Shown here in pieces: positions 15,216 through 25,345 of a stretch of DNA of 58,347 nt. The stretch is from assembly GCA_964528445.1 (NCBI GenBank), contig CAZGSL010000011.1, forward strand, positions 1 through 58,347, written 5' to 3'. A program made the position numbers and the translations under genes. Under the pieces are notes generated by a model. That model made no database searches. It was not told the origin of the DNA and worked only from the letters and a program-made list of their open reading frames with translations. The stretch is from JAXHMM01 sp964528445. GTDB lineage: Bacteria > Bacteroidota > Rhodothermia > Balneolales > Balneolaceae. How positions within the stretch are numbered: position 1 is the first letter of the stretch; every line of letters starts with the position of its first letter.

Positions 15216-16514
15216 ATGACCGACCGTAAGGAAGATCTCCGAAGCTTGGCAGGTAGCCCGTACGCCTGGGGCGTGCTGGGACTGCTGACCCTGATTTACA
15301 TCTGTTCGTTCGTGGACCGGCAGATCATCGCGGTGTTGGCCACGCAGATCCAGCAGGAGCTCGATCTCACCAACCTACAGGTGGGCGTCCTGTACGGGAC
15401 GGCCTTCTCACTGATCTATGCCGTCTGCGGCATACCGATGGGCTGGATGGCCGACCGCTGGTCGCGCAAGTGGATCATTGTCGCCGGACTGGTGACCTGG
15501 AGCCTGATGACGGTGGCCAGCGGATTTGCCGCCTCCCTGGCCTTTCTGGTGGTGGCGCGCCTGCTGGTGGGCGTCAGCGAGTCGGCCCTGAGTCCGGCGG
15601 TCTACTCCCTGCTGGCCGATTATTTCCGGCCCGAACAGCGCGCCACGGTCTACTCCATCTACGCCTCGGGCATTTTCCTGGGCATCGGGACGGCCTTCCT
15701 GGCGGGCGGGGCGGTTGCGCAGGCCTACGACTGGCGGACGGCGATGATCGCGGTCGGACTCCCGGGACTGCTGATCGCATTGCTGGCCGCGTGGCTGATC
15801 CGGGAGCTGCCGCGAGGACTTACCCGGCGCGCCGGTGCAGACCGGACGGAGGCCGTGCGGCGCTACGAAACCGAGCTGCCCTTTCGGGAAGTACTGCGCA
15901 CTCTGCTGGCGAAGCGGACGCTCCTCTGGCATTTCCTGGGTTTCTCCTTCCTGGCCTTTACCGGCTACACCGTGCTGGGTTTCATCGGAACGGTGCTCAC
16001 CGAGGTGCACGGGGCGGAGAATCTCATTCCCCATTACGGCTGGTTCATGCTGGCTACCGGGGGGAGCGTCGTGTTGGCGGGAAAAGGGGCGGACCTGCTG
16101 GCCCGCAGATGGGGACCCTCCCGCCGCTTTGTGATGGGTATGGTGGCGGGCGTGGCCTGCCTGCCGCTCTATTATGTGGGACTCTTCGCGGATACGGGAT
16201 ACGCGGCCCTGCTGCTGATCGGATCGGCTAACGTAATATCCTCCTCCTACAACGGCGTGGCCCCCGCGCTGATCCAGTACCTGGTGCGGCCCAACATGCG
16301 CGCCGTGGCGGGAGCGCTCTACCTGTTCGTGATCAGCGTGGTAGGCTTCGGGGTGGGTCCCCCGCTCACCGGCTGGCTGATGGACGCCGTCTTCACCGGC
16401 GCGTACGGACCTGCCAAGGCGCTGATGCTGGTCATTACCTGCTGCGGGGCACTGGGCAGCGGGTGTTTCCTGATGGCGATGAGGTATTATTCGACTGATG
16501 CAGAAGAAGAATAG
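15216..16514 (+). CDS. MFS transporter, spinster-like
   Basis: The 432-aa protein is an inner-membrane transporter of the major facilitator superfamily with about 12 membrane helices. The segment FVDRQIIAVLATQI after helix 1 and the loop GWMADRWSRKW after helix 2 are typical of the spinster-like and sugar-phosphate or lipid-type MFS members. The substrate cannot be told. It is monocistronic, divergent from nth and convergent with pntB, with only 3 bp between their ends. Confidence 0.88.
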   Translation: MTDRKEDLRSLAGSPYAWGVLGLLTLIYICSFVDRQIIAVLATQIQQELDLTNLQVGVLYGTAFSLIYAVCGIPMGWMADRWSRKWIIVAGLVTWSLMTVASGFAASLAFLVVARLLVGVSESALSPAVYSLLADYFRPEQRATVYSIYASGIFLGIGTAFLAGGAVAQAYDWRTAMIAVGLPGLLIALLAAWLIRELPRGLTRRAGADRTEAVRRYETELPFREVLRTLLAKRTLLWHFLGFSFLAFTGYTVLGFIGTVLTEVHGAENLIPHYGWFMLATGGSVVLAGKGADLLARRWGPSRRFVMGMVAGVACLPLYYVGLFADTGYAALLLIGSANVISSSYNGVAPALIQYLVRPNMRAVAGALYLFVISVVGFGVGPPLTGWLMDAVFTGAYGPAKALMLVITCCGALGSGCFLMAMRYYSTDAEEE

Positions 16515-16517
16515 GCC

Positions 16518-17939
16518 TTACATCTCGCTGAGCGCCCGGCTGATTTTCTGGAGGGAGTCTTTGGCGTCGCCGAAGAACATCTGGTTGCTGTCGGCGTAGA
16601 AGAGCTCGTTGTCGATACCGGCGAATCCGGGGCTCAGGCTGCGCTTGAAGATGATGGTGCGCTGGGCCTCGTCCACGTTCATGATCGGCATGCCGTAGAT
16701 CGGGCTTCCGGGCGAGGTTTTGGCGGCGGGGTTGACCACGTCGTTGGCACCGATGATCAGCACCACGTCGGTCGTCTTGAACTCGGGATTGATCTGTTCC
16801 ATATCATAGAGCTGATCGTAGGGCACGTCCGCCTCCGCAAGCAGCACGTTCATGTGCCCCGGCATGCGACCCGCCACCGGGTGGATGCCGTACTTTACCT
16901 CCACGTCTTCTTTCTCCAGCTTGTCGGCCACCTCCTTGAGCACGTGCTGCGCCTGGGCCACCGCCAGACCGTATCCGGGCACGATCACCACCTTGTCGGA
17001 GTAGGTACACTGCAGGGCGACGTCTTCCGCGGTGGTTTCGTTCACGGCGCGGTCGGTTTCGGCCGCGGGGCTTTCCGGGCCGGCCGACGTACCCCCGAAC
17101 GCCCCGAAGAGCACGTTGGTCAGGCTTCGGTTCATCGCCTTGCACATGATGTTGGTCAGAATGAGTCCGGCAGCCCCCACCAGCGCGCCGCTGATGATCA
17201 GCAGGTTGTTATTAATGACAAAACCGGCCATGGAGGCGGCGATGCCGGAGAAGGAGTTGAGCAGGGAGATGACCACCGGCATGTCGGCTCCGCCGATGGG
17301 AATCACCATCAGCACACCGAGCAGCAGGGCTATGCCGTAAAGGGTCCAGAAGACCGGCATCAAGGCGGGATCAACGGTGAACCAGCCGATCAGACCCACC
17401 GAACCCGCGCTCAACAGCAGATTAAAGATATTCTGTCCGGGGAACGTGACGGGATTGCCGGAGATGAAGCCCTGCAGCTTGCCGAAGGCGATAAAGCTGC
17501 CGGTAAAGGTGACGGAGCCGATCAGGATACTGAGTCCGATGGTCACCAGGTCCTGCGTGCCGAAGACCGCCGGCTCGGCCGCACGGGCGAACTCACCCCA
17601 CGCCACCAGTGCGGAGGCGCCTCCCCCGAAGCCGTTAAATATGGCTACCATCTCAGGCATGGCCGTCATCTCTACCGTCCGGGCGGCGAAGACGCCGATC
17701 GCGCCGCCGATCAGCACCCCGGCGATGATAAACTGGTAGGAGACGATCTGCTGGTCGAACAGCGTCACGATCACGCCGATCAGCATGCCCGTGGCGGCCA
17801 TCTGGTTGCCGGAGCGGGCGGTGGCGGGGGATCCCAGCCGCTTGATGCCGATAATAAAGAAACCGGTGGCCACCAGGTAGGCGAGCTGGATCAGGTCGGG
17901 AAGCAAGGCCTGTACGGGGGCGGGAAGGAGTTCGCTCAT
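16518..17939 (-). CDS. pntB: NAD(P) transhydrogenase subunit beta
   Basis: PntB carries the NADP(H)-binding dIII domain and most of the membrane dII domain of the proton-translocating transhydrogenase, which makes NADPH from NADH using the proton gradient. The 473-aa protein has about nine membrane helices in residues 1-280. The dIII domain has VIVPGYGLAVAQAQH and the late segment FFGDAKDSLQKI. Its ATG overlaps the stop of pntAB by 4 bp. Confidence 0.97.
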   Translation of the reverse strand: MSELLPAPVQALLPDLIQLAYLVATGFFIIGIKRLGSPATARSGNQMAATGMLIGVIVTLFDQQIVSYQFIIAGVLIGGAIGVFAARTVEMTAMPEMVAIFNGFGGGASALVAWGEFARAAEPAVFGTQDLVTIGLSILIGSVTFTGSFIAFGKLQGFISGNPVTFPGQNIFNLLLSAGSVGLIGWFTVDPALMPVFWTLYGIALLLGVLMVIPIGGADMPVVISLLNSFSGIAASMAGFVINNNLLIISGALVGAAGLILTNIMCKAMNRSLTNVLFGAFGGTSAGPESPAAETDRAVNETTAEDVALQCTYSDKVVIVPGYGLAVAQAQHVLKEVADKLEKEDVEVKYGIHPVAGRMPGHMNVLLAEADVPYDQLYDMEQINPEFKTTDVVLIIGANDVVNPAAKTSPGSPIYGMPIMNVDEAQRTIIFKRSLSPGFAGIDNELFYADSNQMFFGDAKDSLQKISRALSEM

Positions 17940-18226
17940 TGGTTTTTGCCCTTCTTCTTAAACATTTCCAGCATCCGGTCGGTTACCATGAAGCCGCCCA
18001 CCACGTTGATGGTGGCGAAAATAATGGCGGCCGTTCCGATAAGCTGTCCGGCGAAATCCCCCACTTGTCCGGCCACCACCAGCGCGCCGATGATGGTAAT
18101 GCCCGAGATAGCGTTGGCGCCCGACATCAGGGGAGTGTGCAGGGTGGGCGGCACCTTGGAGATGAGTTCAAAGCCCACGAAGGATGCCAGCACGAAGATA
18201 AACAGGTTGAAAATGAGTCCCGACAT
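17936..18226 (-). CDS. pntAB: NAD(P) transhydrogenase subunit alpha part 2
   Basis: This 96-aa membrane protein has three hydrophobic segments and corresponds to the C-terminal membrane part of E. coli PntA, here a separate gene as in Rhodospirillum-type enzymes. It helps form the proton channel with PntB. The conserved TPLMSGANAISGI segment is present. It lies 11 bp after pntAA and overlaps pntB (ATGA). A longer reading in the same frame runs upstream through pntAA but is a shadow of that gene. Confidence 0.95.
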   Translation of the reverse strand: MSGLIFNLFIFVLASFVGFELISKVPPTLHTPLMSGANAISGITIIGALVVAGQVGDFAGQLIGTAAIIFATINVVGGFMVTDRMLEMFKKKGKNQ

Positions 18227-18237
18227 AAGTGTCTCCG

Positions 18238-19371
18238 TCAGTTGGATTCCGATTCCTTGAGCATGGGAGAGACAATTTCTCCGTTGTGGGTGATGGTGGT
18301 CTTGAGGGTGATTTCGTCCTCGAAATCGAGCTCCAGCTCCCCCTCCGGAAGCAGGTGATTCAGTAGCGCCAGCATGTTCTTGGCGTAGAGCTGGCTGGCG
18401 TGGTAGGCGAGGGAGCTGGGGAGGTTGAGTGGTCCGACGATCTTCACCCCTTTCGCCTTCACCGTTTCGCCCGCTTCGGTCAGGGCGCAGTTGCCACCCT
18501 GCTCGGCGGCTAGGTCTACGATTACGGCACCTGGATGCATGGCGGATACCATCTCTTCGGTGACCAGCAGGGGCGCTTTCTTGCCCGGCACCAGGGCGGT
18601 GGTGATGACGATATCCGATTTGGCGGCGTGTTCCGCGATCACCTGGCGCTGGCGCTCCTGTTCGTCTTCCTCCAGCTCTTTGGCGTAGCCCTCCTCGGTC
18701 TCGGTGTCCGCTTCCGCCGAGGGGACTTCCACGAAGCTGGCACCAAGGCTTTCCACCTGTTCTTTTACAGCGGGCCGGATGTCGAACGCCTCCACCTTGG
18801 CTCCCAGACGCTTGGCCGTGGCGATCGCCTGCAGTCCGGCCACCCCCGCCCCCAGCACCAGCACTTTGGCCGGCGGGATGGTCCCCGCCGCGGTCATCAT
18901 CATGGGCAGGTAGCGGTCCAGTTCGCTGGCCCCGATCAGCGCCGCCCTGTAGCCGGCGATGGAACTCATAGAGGAGAGCACGTCCATGTTCTGCGCCCGG
19001 GAAATACGCGGGATGGCGTCCATCCCCAGGGCGGTGAGTTTCTTCTGTTTGAGGTAGTCCACCAGGCCGGGATTCTGAAGGGCCCAGAGCAGGCATATGA
19101 GGAGGCTGCCCTCGGAAAGCCGGTCGAGGTCCGCTTGCGCGGGTGTCTGAATGGCAATCAGCAGCTCGGCCTGGCTGAAGAGCTCCTCCCGGCTGCCGGC
19201 GATCTCCGCGCCAGCCTCCTCGTAGGCGCTGTCGGGGTAGTTGGCGGCGGCTCCGGCCTCTTGTTCCACCAGCACGCGGTGATCGTTCTCCGTGATCCTG
19301 GAGACCACGTCGGGCGTCAGGGCCACGCGTTTTTCGCGCTCGCCGGTTTCTCTGGGAACGGCTATGATCAC
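18238..19371 (-). CDS. pntAA: NAD(P) transhydrogenase subunit alpha part 1
   Basis: This 377-aa soluble subunit is the NAD(H)-binding dI domain of the transhydrogenase. The N terminus is related to alanine dehydrogenase (PRETGEREKRVALTP), and the nucleotide-binding motif VLGAGVAGLQAIATAKRLGA lies near residues 170-190. It is first in the pntAA-pntAB-pntB operon and has a good promoter 28 bp upstream. Confidence 0.97.
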   Translation of the reverse strand: MIIAVPRETGEREKRVALTPDVVSRITENDHRVLVEQEAGAAANYPDSAYEEAGAEIAGSREELFSQAELLIAIQTPAQADLDRLSEGSLLICLLWALQNPGLVDYLKQKKLTALGMDAIPRISRAQNMDVLSSMSSIAGYRAALIGASELDRYLPMMMTAAGTIPPAKVLVLGAGVAGLQAIATAKRLGAKVEAFDIRPAVKEQVESLGASFVEVPSAEADTETEEGYAKELEEDEQERQRQVIAEHAAKSDIVITTALVPGKKAPLLVTEEMVSAMHPGAVIVDLAAEQGGNCALTEAGETVKAKGVKIVGPLNLPSSLAYHASQLYAKNMLALLNHLLPEGELELDFEDEITLKTTITHNGEIVSPMLKESESN

Positions 19372-19398
19372 ATCACCCTCCTTACGTTGGTTCAGAAC

Positions 19399-19429
19399 CT
19401 AACATAGGGAAATGGCCCTTCTTTGCAAA
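19399..19429 (-). promoter_or_regulatory. Promoter of the pnt operon
   Basis: On the minus strand TTTG (19429-19426), exactly 19 bp, and TATGTTAG (19406-19399) match TTTG-N19-TAnnTTTG in all but one position. Confidence 0.6.
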
Positions 19430-19569
19430 TTGTCACTTGTGGGGGGCAAAGGAACAAGGCATTCTTTTCATGAACTTCTTCTATAACCCTCATAGATAAT
19501 ATCGAGCCGAAACCGGACCGAATTTTTTGTATTTTCAGATGTATTGTAGAACCGAAAGAGACGTGTAAA

Positions 19570-20556
19570 ATGGAAGATATCGCAGGCAAGACGTTTGACG
19601 TGGTAATCATTGGCTCCGGGCCCGCCGGACTTACGGCCGCGCTCTATGCGGCCCGCGCCGACCTGGAGCCGCTGGTCTTCGAAGGTGCCGAGCCCGGGGG
19701 ACAGCTGATGCAGACCACCGACGTGGAGAACTACCCCGGCTATCCCGAGGGGGTAATGGGGCCGAAGATGATGCAGGATTTCCGCGAGCAGGCCCAGCGA
19801 TTCGGGGCCGACTGCCGCTACGGCACGGTTACGGACGTCGCATTTGACGAGCGTCCCTACAAGCTGACGGTGGACGAGGAGCATGAGCTCTATGCCAGAT
19901 CGATTATCATCTCCACCGGGGCTTCGGCCAAGTGGCTCGAACTGCCCAGCGAACAGCGCCTGAGAGGCAAGGGCGTATCGGCCTGTGCTACCTGCGACGG
20001 CGCCTTCTTCCGCGACCAGCACGTGATCGTGGTGGGCGGGGGCGACACGGCGATGGAGGAGGCTACCTTCCTGACCAAATTCGCCAGCAAGGTTACGGTG
20101 CTGCACCGCAGGGAGGAGCTGCGCGCCTCCAAAACCATGCAGAAACGGGCCTTCGACGACGACAAGATCGAGTTTATGTGGAACACCGAACTGATTGAGG
20201 TGCTGGGCGAAGGAGAGGTCTCCGGCGTGAAAGTGATCAACAACGAGACCGAGGAGGTTACCACGCTGGAGGACGTCACCGGGGTATTTATCGCCATCGG
20301 GCACAAGCCTAATACCGACCTGTTCAAAGGCGTGCTGGAGATGGACGATGTGGGCTATATCAAGACAAAAGGCGATTCAACGCGTACCGACATGCCCGGC
20401 ATCTTCGCCTCGGGAGACGCCATGGACCCGGTCTACCGGCAGGCGGTTACCGCGGCGGGCACCGGATGCCGCGCGGCCCTGGACGCCGAGCGCTTTCTGG
20501 CCGAGCAGGAGGTCAAGGATCAGGAAGAGGTCAGCGAAAAAGCCGTGGCGGAGTAG
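19570..20556 (+). CDS. trxB: Thioredoxin-disulfide reductase
   Basis: TrxB passes electrons from NADPH through FAD and a redox disulfide to thioredoxin. The 328-aa protein has the FAD motif GSGPAGLTAALYAARA (residues 15-30), the active site CATC (Cys139, Cys142) and the NADPH motif GGGDTAMEEA. A short acidic tail follows the core. NADPH from the divergent pnt operon would feed it, though shared regulation is only inferred. The intergenic region of about 200 bp shows no clear trxB promoter. Confidence 0.96.
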   Translation: MEDIAGKTFDVVIIGSGPAGLTAALYAARADLEPLVFEGAEPGGQLMQTTDVENYPGYPEGVMGPKMMQDFREQAQRFGADCRYGTVTDVAFDERPYKLTVDEEHELYARSIIISTGASAKWLELPSEQRLRGKGVSACATCDGAFFRDQHVIVVGGGDTAMEEATFLTKFASKVTVLHRREELRASKTMQKRAFDDDKIEFMWNTELIEVLGEGEVSGVKVINNETEEVTTLEDVTGVFIAIGHKPNTDLFKGVLEMDDVGYIKTKGDSTRTDMPGIFASGDAMDPVYRQAVTAAGTGCRAALDAERFLAEQEVKDQEEVSEKAVAE

Positions 20557-20564
20557 TTCCTTTA

Positions 20565-20993
20565 TCAGGAGGAGTTCTTCCCTTCTTCCTCCCCTGACTC
20601 CTCTTCATCCGGCGCGTCCGGCTCCTCCTCGTCCTCTATCTCTATCACTTCCGCGTCGGCGTGCACCTCGTATTCGTCCTCTCCCCCCTCGCCTTCGGGA
20701 TAGCGCTCCACGACCACTTTTACGTCGTTCATGAAGAGCGCGAACATGCTGATGGCCGAAATGACGGGAGCCAGGCTGGTCAGCAGGGCCGTTCCGGCAA
20801 CGCCCACGGTCAGCTGCGACTGAAAAAGAACTTTCCCCTTCTTGTTCTTTATCATGATCCGGCGGGCGTTGCCCTCCCTTACCAGCTTTTTAACCTGTTG
20901 GATGATCTCCGATACGCTGCCCTTGATCTCTTCGGTGAAGGTTCTCTTTTCGGATGCGTCGGATGCGGAAGATTTCATAATGTCATGCCCCAT
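20565..20993 (-). CDS. DUF4342 domain protein
   Basis: The 142-aa protein contains the DUF4342 core, with FTEEIKGSVSEIIQQVKKLV, the basic strand RRIMIKNKKGKVLF, and a hydrophobic segment TALLTSLAPVISAISMFALF that probably spans the membrane. A very acidic tail fills the last 40 residues. The function of the family is unknown. The start may also be the ATG at 20978. It is convergent with trxB. Confidence 0.75.
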   Translation of the reverse strand: MGHDIMKSSASDASEKRTFTEEIKGSVSEIIQQVKKLVREGNARRIMIKNKKGKVLFQSQLTVGVAGTALLTSLAPVISAISMFALFMNDVKVVVERYPEGEGGEDEYEVHADAEVIEIEDEEEPDAPDEEESGEEEGKNSS

Positions 20994-21103
20994 GAGTTAG
21001 AAAGCTTGTTGCGTTCGGGCCTTTAAAATAGCCAACGAATGTAAGGCTTTGCGTTTGCACAGGTCTGGTACGTATATCCGCCACCAAAGATTCACGGGAG
21101 AAG

Positions 21104-22645
21104 ATGCTCTCACGCGTATACTGCGCCTCGACGATCGGGGTGAATGCCCGCCTTATTGAAGTGGAAACCCACCGGTCGTCCGGTATGCCCCGCTATTTCC
21201 TGGTGGGTCTGCCGGACCGCGCCGTGACCGAGTCGAGCCGGCGGATCGAGGCCGCCCTGAAAAATTCCGGCACCGAATTCCCCTTCGGCCGGATCACCGT
21301 CAACCTCGCCCCCGCCGACCTCCCCAAGGAGGGCAGCGCCTTCGACCTGCCCATCGCGGTCAGCCTGCTGACGGTCTCCGGGCAGATCCGCACGCCGCGG
21401 TTGTCGGATACCCTCATTCTGGGGGAACTGGCGCTCGACGGACGGCTGAAGCCGGTCAAGGGCGTGCTTCCCATCGCCATGGAGGCGCGGGAGAGAGGGC
21501 TGCGCCACATGGTGGTGCCCGCGGCGAACGGCTCCGAGGCGGCGGTGGTGGAGGGACTGGAGGTGTACGCCTTCGAGGAGCTGGAGGAGGTGATGCGGTG
21601 GCTGGAGGGAAGGGGGACGTTTTCGAAAGTAGATGTGGACCTGCGGGCGGCATTCCGGGAGAACGACAGCCCGGGGCTTCTGGATTTCAAGGACGTCCGT
21701 GGACAGGAGCATGTCAAGCGTGCCCTGGAGGTGGCGGCGGCCGGTGGGCATAATGTGATCATGGTGGGTCCGCCGGGTTCCGGGAAGACCATGATGGCGC
21801 GTCGCCTGCCGGGCATCCTGCCGCCCCTGACCCTCGAGGAGGCGCTGGAGACCACCAAAATTCATTCGGTGGCCGGACTGCTCTCCCGCGGGGAGGCCCT
21901 GGTGACCGAACGCCCGTTTCGCTCGCCCCACCATACGCTCTCCGAGGTCGCCCTGGTGGGGGGAGGAGGCATTCCCCTTCCGGGGGAGATCTCCATGGCG
22001 CATCACGGGGTGCTCTTCCTGGATGAGCTGCCCGAATTCAAGCGCAGCGCCCTCGAGGTGATGCGCCAGCCGCTCGAGCGGGGGACGGTGAGCATCTCCC
22101 GGGCGCGCATGAGCGTGACCTATCCCAGCAGGTTCATGCTGGTGGCCTCCATGAACCCCTCCCCGGCGGGCGGATGGTACGACCCGGCGGATCCGGAGGG
22201 ATCGACTCCGCAGCAGATGCAGCGATACCTGGGCAAGATCAGCGGGCCGCTCCTCGACCGCATCGACCTGCACATCGAGGTGCGCAAGGTCAACTACGGT
22301 GAGCTCTCCGCCAAGGCGGGGGGAGAGGGTTCCCGGCAGATCCGGCGCCGGGTGGTGAAAGCCAGGGACCGGCAGACCGCACGGTTCCGTGAGCTGGAGG
22401 GGGTCCACTGCAACGCCCAGATGGACACGCGCACCGCGCGGCGGATCTGCACGCTGGAGAAGGCGGGAACCGCGCTGCTGAAAAAGGCCATGTCGGCCCT
22501 GGGCCTTTCGGCACGGGCATACGACCGTATCCTGAAGGTGTCGCGCACAATCGCCGATCTCGAGGGGTCGGACGCCATTAAAGCCCATCACGTGGCGGAG
22601 GCGATCCAGTACCGCAGCCTGGACCGCGAGGGCTGGCTGGGATAG
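21104..22645 (+). CDS. comM: YifB/ComM family AAA ATPase
   Basis: This 513-aa protein has the YifB layout: an N-terminal Lon-like domain (about 1-170), a Mg-chelatase-type AAA domain with Walker A GPPGSGKT and the conserved RPFRSPHHTLSEVALVGGG segment, and a C-terminal helical lid. ComM in Vibrio and Haemophilus is a branch-migration helicase used in natural transformation. No other competence gene is nearby, and homologues occur in non-competent species. It is followed by priA in the same direction after 175 bp. Confidence 0.93.
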   Translation: MLSRVYCASTIGVNARLIEVETHRSSGMPRYFLVGLPDRAVTESSRRIEAALKNSGTEFPFGRITVNLAPADLPKEGSAFDLPIAVSLLTVSGQIRTPRLSDTLILGELALDGRLKPVKGVLPIAMEARERGLRHMVVPAANGSEAAVVEGLEVYAFEELEEVMRWLEGRGTFSKVDVDLRAAFRENDSPGLLDFKDVRGQEHVKRALEVAAAGGHNVIMVGPPGSGKTMMARRLPGILPPLTLEEALETTKIHSVAGLLSRGEALVTERPFRSPHHTLSEVALVGGGGIPLPGEISMAHHGVLFLDELPEFKRSALEVMRQPLERGTVSISRARMSVTYPSRFMLVASMNPSPAGGWYDPADPEGSTPQQMQRYLGKISGPLLDRIDLHIEVRKVNYGELSAKAGGEGSRQIRRRVVKARDRQTARFRELEGVHCNAQMDTRTARRICTLEKAGTALLKKAMSALGLSARAYDRILKVSRTIADLEGSDAIKAHHVAEAIQYRSLDREGWLG

Positions 22646-22820
22646 CGGGCATAATTCCCATTGATAACCGCCCCGAAATTGGATAAGCTAGTCTCCCGGC
22701 GGCGGGAGATGCGGTCCGGCAGGCGACCGATCGCTCACTCCCCATCCCGGCCGGCATCCGTTGGAATGAAAACCAGGGAATAAGAGAAATGAATCCGCTG
22801 TCAGACCATAGGCTGAAAAC

Positions 22821-25265
22821 GTGAAAAAGTACGCCGACATCGTTTTCCCCACCGCCGTGCGCAAGGCGTTTACCTATTCGGTTCCTCAGGAGCTGGAGGG
22901 TGATATCCGTCCCGGCAAAAGAGTGTGGGTTCCCCTCCGGCGACGCATGGCGATCGGAATGGCGGTGCGGGTGCACGGCGAGGAGCCCGATTTCCGAACG
23001 CGTCCGGTGCGTGAGGTGCTGGACGACAGCCCTGTGCTGTCGGACGAACTGCTGGAGCTGACCGAATGGATACACCGGTTCTACTACTGCAGCTGGGGAG
23101 AGACGGTCCAGGCCGCCCTGCCGGCCGGGCTGAATTTCTATGCCGAGAAGAGAATAAGAATTCATCCTGAGGTTGGTGAGGAGCTCCCGGAGGCGGAAAG
23201 TGACCGGGAGCGCGCCCTGCTGGAAGAGCTGCGCGAGAAGGGGGACTACTCCCTGGAGGAGGCCGGAAGGCGCTGGGATAAAGAGACGGTGGATCGTCTG
23301 GTGGGCCGGAAATGGCTGGAGGTGCGGGAGCAGCCGCGCATGAAGATGGCTCCCTCCACACGGACGCTCTGGGAGTGGAACTCCGAAGTGAGCAGGGAGA
23401 AAGCCCGGAAGCTGGTGGCCGACCACCTGGAGCGGGAGAAAATGTACAAGTGGGTTCGGGCCCTGCGGGTGCTGGCGGAGGAGGATCTGCCCGCTTTCCA
23501 GGATCAGCTGCGCTCCCATCCGCTGCTGGAGTACTACACCCTGAACCGCATCGCCGAGGAGGGACTCATCCGTTCCCGCGAGGTGGAGCACTCCGACCTC
23601 TCCCTACGCCATCGCTACGAGCCGTCCGCCCTGAAGGAGCTGAACGGCGAGCAGCGGGAAGCTTACCGTGAGATTGAGAAGGGCATCGTGGAGGGGCGCT
23701 TTGCCAGCCATCTCCTTTTCGGGGTGACGGGCAGCGGAAAGACGGAGGTCTACATCCACGCCCTTAAAAGAGCCAGGGAGAGGGGGCGCGGGGGACTGGT
23801 CCTGGTGCCGGAGATCGGGCTTACGCCCCAGATCGTGGAGCGGTTCTACCGGATCTTCGGGGACGATATCGTGGTCATTCACAGCCGGCTGACCGACCGG
23901 GAGCGGTACGACGCCTGGCGCGCGCTGCTGAACAGGGAGAAGCACATCGCCATCGGGGCCCGCTCGGCGGTTTTCGCGCCGGTGCCCGACCTGGGACTGG
24001 TGGTGGTGGACGAAGAGCACGACGCCTCCTACAAGCAGGAGGACCCGGCGCCCCGCTATCACGCCAGGGATGTGGCGGTCATGCGGGCCCACATCAACGA
24101 GGCGGTGGTCGTGATGGGGTCCGCCACGCCCAGCATGGCCGCGCTCCACGGCGCGAAAAAAGGCAAGAGCACCATGCTGACCCTGACCGAGCGTCCCCTG
24201 CAGGCCGCCATGCCGGAAGTGGAGGTCCTGGACCTGCGCCAGTACCGTTCGGCCATGCGGGGTTCGCTGGCCGTGCCCCTCTTCCAGGCGGTGGGAGAAG
24301 CCGTGGAGCGTGAGGAGCAGGCGATCCTGCTCTACAACCGGCGGGGTTACTCCAATTACCTTCAGTGCGAGGCGTGCGGCGGGATTCCCCAGTGCCCCAA
24401 CTGCTCGGTCAGCCTCAATTACCACAAGGCGGGGAAACAGCTGCGGTGCCACTACTGCGGATACGCGACGCGCCGTCCGCGGGCCTGCAGGGAGTGCGGG
24501 GAGGCTGCCATGGAGCCGCGGGGAGGCGGAACCCAGCAACTGGAGGAGGAGCTGGAGCAGCTCTATCCGGACGCGTCGGTGCTCAGGATGGATTTCGATA
24601 CCACCTCCGGGAAAAGGGGGCACGCCGAAATTCTCTCCCGATTCGGCAGGAAAGAGGCCGATATCCTGGCGGGGACCCAGATCGTGGGAAAGGGACTTGA
24701 TTTCCCGGATGTGACGGTGGTGGGGGTGATCGACGCCGACACCGAGCTGGCTTTTCCCTCGTTCCGGTCGGGCGAGCGCATGTACCAGCTTCTCAGCCAG
24801 GTCGCCGGACGCTCGGGGCGCTCCGAGAAGAAGGGCCGGGTCTTTTTTCAGACCCGGCAGCCGGACCACCCGTCGCTCCGGGCCGCCCGGGACCACGATT
24901 ACCGGGCGTTTGCCCGCCGGGAGCTGGCGTTTCGCAGGGAGCTCCTCTACCCGCCCTACTCCCGCCTTATCCGCTTCGTGTTCAGGGGGCGCCGGGAGGA
25001 GATTGTCCGCGAGGTGGCCGAACGTTTTACCGACATACTGACGGAGGCGGTGGAGAGCGCCGATCCGGTTCTGGGTCCCACGCCTTCCCCGGTGGTGCGC
25101 GTGCAGAAATACTACCGGTGGGAGAGCGTGCTGAAGGTGGACCCCCGAAACGGCGCCGCGGCGATTGAACGTTTGTTGGACAAGGTGTTCAACCGGTATG
25201 AACAGCGGAAACCGGAGGGAGGAAGCTCGGTACGCATCAATGTGAATGTGGACGCGCTGGAGTGA
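22821..25265 (+). CDS. priA: Primosomal protein N' (replication restart helicase PriA)
   Basis: PriA recognises stalled forks and reloads the replisome. The 814-aa protein has the N-terminal DNA-binding domain, Walker A GVTGSGKTEVYIHAL, the DEEH box in VVDEEHDASYKQED, and a zinc-binding insertion with paired CxxC motifs (CEACG, CPNC, CHYCG, CRECG). The start is GTG at 22821. An 11-codon open reading frame (22789-22824) ends inside this start (GTGA overlap), so re-initiation is possible. Confidence 0.97.
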   Translation: MKKYADIVFPTAVRKAFTYSVPQELEGDIRPGKRVWVPLRRRMAIGMAVRVHGEEPDFRTRPVREVLDDSPVLSDELLELTEWIHRFYYCSWGETVQAALPAGLNFYAEKRIRIHPEVGEELPEAESDRERALLEELREKGDYSLEEAGRRWDKETVDRLVGRKWLEVREQPRMKMAPSTRTLWEWNSEVSREKARKLVADHLEREKMYKWVRALRVLAEEDLPAFQDQLRSHPLLEYYTLNRIAEEGLIRSREVEHSDLSLRHRYEPSALKELNGEQREAYREIEKGIVEGRFASHLLFGVTGSGKTEVYIHALKRARERGRGGLVLVPEIGLTPQIVERFYRIFGDDIVVIHSRLTDRERYDAWRALLNREKHIAIGARSAVFAPVPDLGLVVVDEEHDASYKQEDPAPRYHARDVAVMRAHINEAVVVMGSATPSMAALHGAKKGKSTMLTLTERPLQAAMPEVEVLDLRQYRSAMRGSLAVPLFQAVGEAVEREEQAILLYNRRGYSNYLQCEACGGIPQCPNCSVSLNYHKAGKQLRCHYCGYATRRPRACRECGEAAMEPRGGGTQQLEEELEQLYPDASVLRMDFDTTSGKRGHAEILSRFGRKEADILAGTQIVGKGLDFPDVTVVGVIDADTELAFPSFRSGERMYQLLSQVAGRSGRSEKKGRVFFQTRQPDHPSLRAARDHDYRAFARRELAFRRELLYPPYSRLIRFVFRGRREEIVREVAERFTDILTEAVESADPVLGPTPSPVVRVQKYYRWESVLKVDPRNGAAAIERLLDKVFNRYEQRKPEGGSSVRINVNVDALE

Positions 25266-25345
25266 ACGAGGCCGTATTCATGCTTGCATTACGCACCAAA
25301 AATTCGATTATTGACGTAGTGATCAGGTACATCTAATTACTCCCC

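Noticed and set aside
18227..19096. Long N-terminal extension of pntAB
   Set aside because: It overlaps pntAA in another frame and is rich in Gly, Arg and Pro with no family pattern. The true 96-aa subunit starts at 18226.
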